From Inia geoffrensis (taxonomy: Eukaryota; Chordata; Mammalia; Artiodactyla; Iniidae), in assembly GCA_036417435.1 (NCBI GenBank), contig CM070900.1:123148315-123212314 (forward strand): a DNA stretch of 64,000 nucleotides, read 5' to 3'. The position numbers and the translations under genes are program-made. The number at the start of each line of letters is the position of its first letter. The first letter of the stretch is position 1. This document shows positions 59,426 through 64,000 of the stretch, piece after piece. Below the pieces are notes generated by a model, which was not told the origin of the DNA, did no database searches, and saw nothing but the letters and a program-made list of their open reading frames with translations.

Positions 59426-62225
59426 AAGGTAGATGTGACCCGAGGAAATAGCTCAGAACAATATAGAGATGTGTTCAATAAATAAGGATGAGCCAGCTGT
59501 GAAAAAACACTTTGCACCAAAATTAAAAGTGATTAGAAAGTAAAAAATGAAATTGATGACTAATTATCTTTGAAGACATTTTCAAGCCAGGAAAGGAGGT
59601 GAACAAAATCCACCTAGTAAGAGAGGTAGCCCCTGACTCCAAGTAAGAGTAGGAGCAAGATGTCATTTTGGTGTAAAAGTTCTAATGGGTCTGAACAAAA
59701 TAAATGCTACGCCTAAACACCGACATGTCAAATATTCTTGACCTGTAACGTGTAAACATCCACAGTGAGTACCTTAGCTGTATGTATCAAGTACCTTAGC
59801 TTGGTACAGTCGCCTGGATTTCCTTTGATTCTGGTAAACTGATTTGATTAAACCAAGCAAAACATTTATCCTGGCCTGTTCATTTGAATACCTGTATGAA
59901 GGTTTACTGTATGAAGCAATTTGAAGAAAGCAGTTTTTCTTCTACAAAAAAAAAAAGGAGTCTAATGCTGCTTGGGGCTGTGTGAGGTTTGTGGGTCCCC
60001 TTTTCATGACTGAACTCACTCCGGTTGACCATCCAAGAAGTCAATCATTGTTTCTTTTCATTCTATGGCATGTTAGTTGTCTACAAAAAAAAACTGTACT
60101 GCATAGATTCAGAAGCCAGCTGGTCAGGCAACGTCGGAGGGTCGTGGTATTTTAGGAGTATAAAAGTCTTGAGCAGAGGTTTTTATTCACAAACAGGGCC
60201 ACAAACTACCTATGCTAATTAAACTTCTTCAGCATAAAGTAACCCCTGTGACACTGTGTAAGGAGGGGATGATTCATCATAGAAAGCTTTCACTTTACTG
60301 CATTAATGTATTATGTGTTTAAATACATGTGTCATGTTTATATCTCACAGTTATATGACTTGAATGCATCTAAATCTTTAACTTCGGGACTTTTTTTTTT
60401 TTTTTTTTTTTAACCTCTCACAATCCTAACTTGTATTCGATGGGAGGTGTGTTCAGAAAAGTTCCCTTCAGATGTGAAGGCCTCTCTAACCCTGGTCCAG
60501 TTCCAACAGAGGATGGATTTGCTTCTAGTCTTCTGACTACCTTAGAGTTTGATGAATACTCCAGGATCCTGGGTTTTCCCCACATGGATCACTCATTATG
60601 ATCAATTTAATATTTATGCACTTATAATGCAATACCAGATAAAAAACTTAAAAGGAAACGGGATTATGCAAATTCTATAACTAGAAAATTTCCCCTTCAA
60701 GTGTAGAAATCATGTAGTCTTAAAAACAGAGCCAAGAGCAACTGGCCTCTGTCCTCAAACGGGCCGCTTGCTTGCTACTACGACAGGCTGGCCTGGGCCC
60801 ATGGCATGGCCTGCCTCAGACTCTTCTCCTCCCCACCTTGTGAATGGTTTAATCTCATGTTGCTTCTGGGACCTGCCAGACCACCTCTTCCTTCCCATGC
60901 TTTCTCAAGCATGACTTTCCTTCCTGCTGGGCTTACTGGAGCCCATTGCTACCTATGCTCTGGCACTTTTTTTTTTTTTAAAAAAGGCAGGTGTCCATAA
61001 ATGCATAGAAATGTTTAATACTAAATTCTCTTGGTTTCAGCTGAAAATAATTCCCTGTTTGTTTTCAAATTAAGAAATGAACTAACAGGAAAATCTTTTT
61101 AATTTTCAGGTTGTTAAATAATCCTTTTTATTTCTGTTTCTTTCTCATATACCCCATGATTTCTTTTTTTTTCCACGAAGAGATTTCATGAATGATAACA
61201 TTCCTTCAGTTGATGGCTCTGTCTAGGTCTTACCTCCTACTCCACTTTCTAATCATTTTGACATGATTTTTAAAAACACACATTTCATACATATAAAAAT
61301 AAGTATCGGATATGTAAAATTATCAAACCCCCTAAAAACTAATACATGATTTATTCCTCCTATAATCACAATCTCATGTGCTGGGATAGGGACCCTCATA
61401 CATAGTGCAAGTGGAATGAATTACTTGGTTGGAGAAATTCAATCAAATATCAGGTGTTTTCTTGTACCAGGGTTTTGTTTCGTTTTGTTTTGTTTTGCTT
61501 TCCACAACTCTATTCACTGGCTTGTTGGGAAGATAAGTTAGTGCCCCAGGGACTCAGCTGATTCAAACTGTGACTCAGGGTCTGGCTGTCTGCTCAGGTG
61601 ATGGGCTGGTGACCCCACCAGTATCTGTCAGCTTTAGTTGACATGTTCAGGGCTAAACAAAGCCTTTGGTTTTGTTTTGGCTTCATGGGAAGAAAGATGG
61701 TGAGAGATGGGAGAATAGGTGGGATAGTGTAACATCTGTTCCCTGCTTGGCTCTGCAGGTGGCTTTTGAATTCTTACGGTGAAAGACGGTGGAACCAGGT
61801 AAGATGTGTTTTCGCGAGAGACAGAGACTCTGGGTTGAGTGAGGCTGCTCTGGGATCCAGGTGGCACAGGGACAGGGCAGGTGGCATCTTTCTCAGCTTT
61901 TTGATATGGAAATGGTGGCTTCACAAGACTGCCAGGCAGCATTCTCCACAGAAACCGTCCTGGCACTGAAAGGTCTCTCCCTCAAGTAGCCTCAGGGTGG
62001 TGAGCTTGAATAAAGATGCTGAGGCAGAAAAATGACTGGGTTCATTCCTCAGCACATATTTCTTGAGACCTTCAGAATACTTGGAAGACTCTGCAAGGGA
62101 CTAGAATTCTGGGTGGGCAGCTAAGGGGCACCCCACCAGTGGAATTGCTTTTTCGATTTGTTTTTTATTTCTTTTTTTTCTTTTACAATATGGCAGTAAG
62201 TGGGTTATGACTATGGGGGTTTCTT
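59426..62225 (-). other. RASGRF2 intron
   Basis: Contains a T-run near 60391-60410 and a gtttt repeat near 61480-61498. No exon was found. Confidence 0.5.
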
Positions 62226-62278
62226 TGGTAAGAATTTTATTGAGATATAATTCACATACCAAACAATCCACCCATTTA

Positions 62279-62280
<2 letters not shown>
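62226..62280 (-). mobile_element. Old antisense L1 3' fragment
   Basis: attttattgagatataattc and acataccaaacaatccaccc are reversed old L1M sequence. It is cut off by the GT repeat and the younger L1. Confidence 0.6.

Positions 62281-62318
<38 letters not shown>
62281..62318. repeat. GT dinucleotide repeat
   Basis: About 18 uninterrupted GT units between two antisense L1 pieces. Confidence 0.95.
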
Positions 62319-62319
<1 letters not shown>

Positions 62320-62322
<3 letters not shown>

Positions 62323-64000
62323 TACTATTTTTTTAATACTGGAGTATAATTGCTTCACAATACCGTGTTAGTTTCTGTTGCACAACAAAGTGGATCAGCC
62401 ATATGCATACACATGTCCCCATATCCCCTCCCTCTTGAGCCTCCCTCCCACCCTCCCTATCCCATCCCTCTAGGTCATCGCAAAGCACCGAGCCTATCTC
62501 CCTGTGCTATGCTGCTGCTCCCCACCAGCCAACGATTTTACATTCAGTAGTGTGTACATGTCGATGCTACTCTCTCACTTTGTCCCAGCTTCACCCTCCC
62601 ACCCCATGCCATCAAGTCCATTCTCTTTGTCTACCTCTTTATTCTCGCTCTGCAACTAGGTTCATCAGAACCTTTTTTTTTCCTTTTAGATTCCATAAAT
62701 ATGCGTTAGCATACGGTATTTGTTTTTCTCTTTGTGACTTACTTCACTCAGTATGACAGACTGTAGGCCCATCCACCTCACTACAAATAACTCAATTTTG
62801 TTTCTTTTTATGGCTGAGTAATATTCCATTGTATATATGTGTCACATCTTCTTTATTCATTCATCTGTCAATGGATATTTAGGTTGCTTCCATGTCCTGG
62901 CTATTGTAAATAGAGCTGCAATGAACATTGTGGGACATGTCTCTTTTTGAATTATGGTTTTCTCAGGGTATATGCCCAGTAGTGGGATTCCCGGGTCATA
63001 TGGTAGTTCTATTTTTAGTTTTTAAAGGAAGCTCCATACTGTTTTACATAGTGGTTATATCAATTTACATTCCCACCAACCGTGCAGGAGGGTTCCCTTT
63101 TCACCACTCCCTTTCCAGCATTTATTGTTTCTAGTTTTTTGATAATGTCCATTCTGACCGGTGTGAGGTGATACATCATTGTAGTTCTGATTTGCATTTC
63201 TCTAATAATTAGTGATGTTGAACATCTTTTCATGTGCCTCTTGGCCATCTGTAGGTCTTCCTTGGTGAAATGTCTATTTAGGTCTTCTGCCCATTTTTTA
63301 ACTGGATTGTTTGCTTTTTTGATATTGAGCTCCATGAGCTGTTTGTATATTTTGGAGATTAATCCTTTGTCTGTTGTTTCATTTGCAAATATTTTCTCCC
63401 ATTCTGAGGGCTGTCTTTTTGTCTTGTTTATGGTTTCCTTTGTTGTGCAAAAGCTTTTAAGTTTAATTAAGTCCCATTTGTTTATTTTTGTTTTTATTTC
63501 TGTTACTCTAGGAGGTGGGTCAAAAAAGATCTTGCTGTGGTTTATGTCAAAGAGTGTTTTTTCTGTTTTCCTCTAAAAGTTTTATAGTCTGGTCTTACAT
63601 TTAAGTCTTTAATCCATTTGGAGTTTAGTTTTGTGTATGGTGTTAGGTAGTATTCTAATTTCATTCTCTTACATGTAGCTGTCCAGTTTTCCCAGCACTA
63701 CTTATTGAAGAGGCTGCCTTTTCTCCATTGTATGGTCTTGCCTCCTTTGTTGTAAATTAGGTGCCCACATGTGAGTGGGTTTTATCTCTGGGCATTCTAT
63801 CCTGTACCACTGATTCTATATTTATGTTTTTGTGCCAGTACCATACTGTCTTGATTACTGTAGCTTTGTGGTATAGTTTGAAGTCAGGGAGCCTGATTCC
63901 TCCAACTCTGTTTTTCTTTCTCAAGATTGCTTTGGCTATTCGGGGTCTTTTGTGTTTCCATACAAATTGTAAGATTTTTTGTTCTAATTCTGTGAAGAAT
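62320..64000 (-). mobile_element. Antisense L1 (3'UTR and ORF2 C-terminal half), running off the edge
   Basis: The plus strand gives the reversed 3'UTR (ggagtataattgcttcacaa, caacaaagtggatcagccat), then reversed ORF2. The minus-strand translation at 63335-63060 reads [30 protein letters not shown] and [19 protein letters not shown], the ORF2 C-terminal region. Confidence 0.93.

Noticed and set aside
61634..61966. Minus-strand frame of 110 codons considered as an upstream RASGRF2 exon
   Set aside because: No acceptor/donor pair giving a phase that fits, and no resemblance to the region preceding the RasGEF domain as I recall it.

Overview
The window is nuclear DNA from a mammal, almost certainly a cetacean or a close cetartiodactyl relative. 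The evidence is (i) many tRNA-derived SINEs of the CHR type, several with long uninterrupted A-tails and perfect target-site duplications, (ii) cetartiodactyl-type L1 fragments, MIR, L2, MER5A-like and hAT-Charlie relics, (iii) no BovB/Bov-tA ruminant repeats that I could recognise, and (iv) intron-split vertebrate genes with GT-AG junctions. Family names come from recognition by eye; no database search was run.

Two protein genes lie on the minus strand, in the same order and orientation as on human chromosome 5q14. RASGRF2 (Ras/Rho exchange factor) contributes its last eight coding exons (56955 down to 40868), which encode the C-terminal RasGEF/CDC25 catalytic domain; the rest of the gene lies beyond the right edge. 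CKMT2 (sarcomeric mitochondrial creatine kinase) is complete in its coding part: nine coding exons from 18499 down to 5557, whose phases all join and give 419 codons plus stop. A CpG-rich, GC-box-rich block at about 33.46-33.83 kb is the best candidate for the CKMT2 5' end or a shared promoter, but the noncoding first exon is not resolved.

Layout: 1-5.4 kb is downstream of CKMT2 (L1 fragment, a nearly full-length dead hAT transposon at 1034-3757, MIR). 5.4-18.5 kb is the CKMT2 coding region with repeat-laden introns. 18.5-33.4 kb is probably CKMT2 5' intron sequence and holds an LTR candidate, HAL1/L1, CHR SINEs and a striking 241-bp inverted duplication (arms 31748-31988 and 32497-32968). 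33.4-40.9 kb holds the CpG island, intergenic DNA and the probable long RASGRF2 3'UTR. 40.9-57 kb is RASGRF2 exons and introns, with nested L1s and five CHR insertions. 57-64 kb is a RASGRF2 intron with a TSD-flanked short retro-insertion and a long antisense L1 that runs off the edge.

Ras signalling by RASGRF2 and mitochondrial phosphocreatine production by CKMT2 are not known to form one pathway; their adjacency is conserved synteny. I found no novel multi-gene system. The most unusual structure is the 241-bp inverted repeat, which is 96.7% identical without gaps and was split in one arm by a later SINE.
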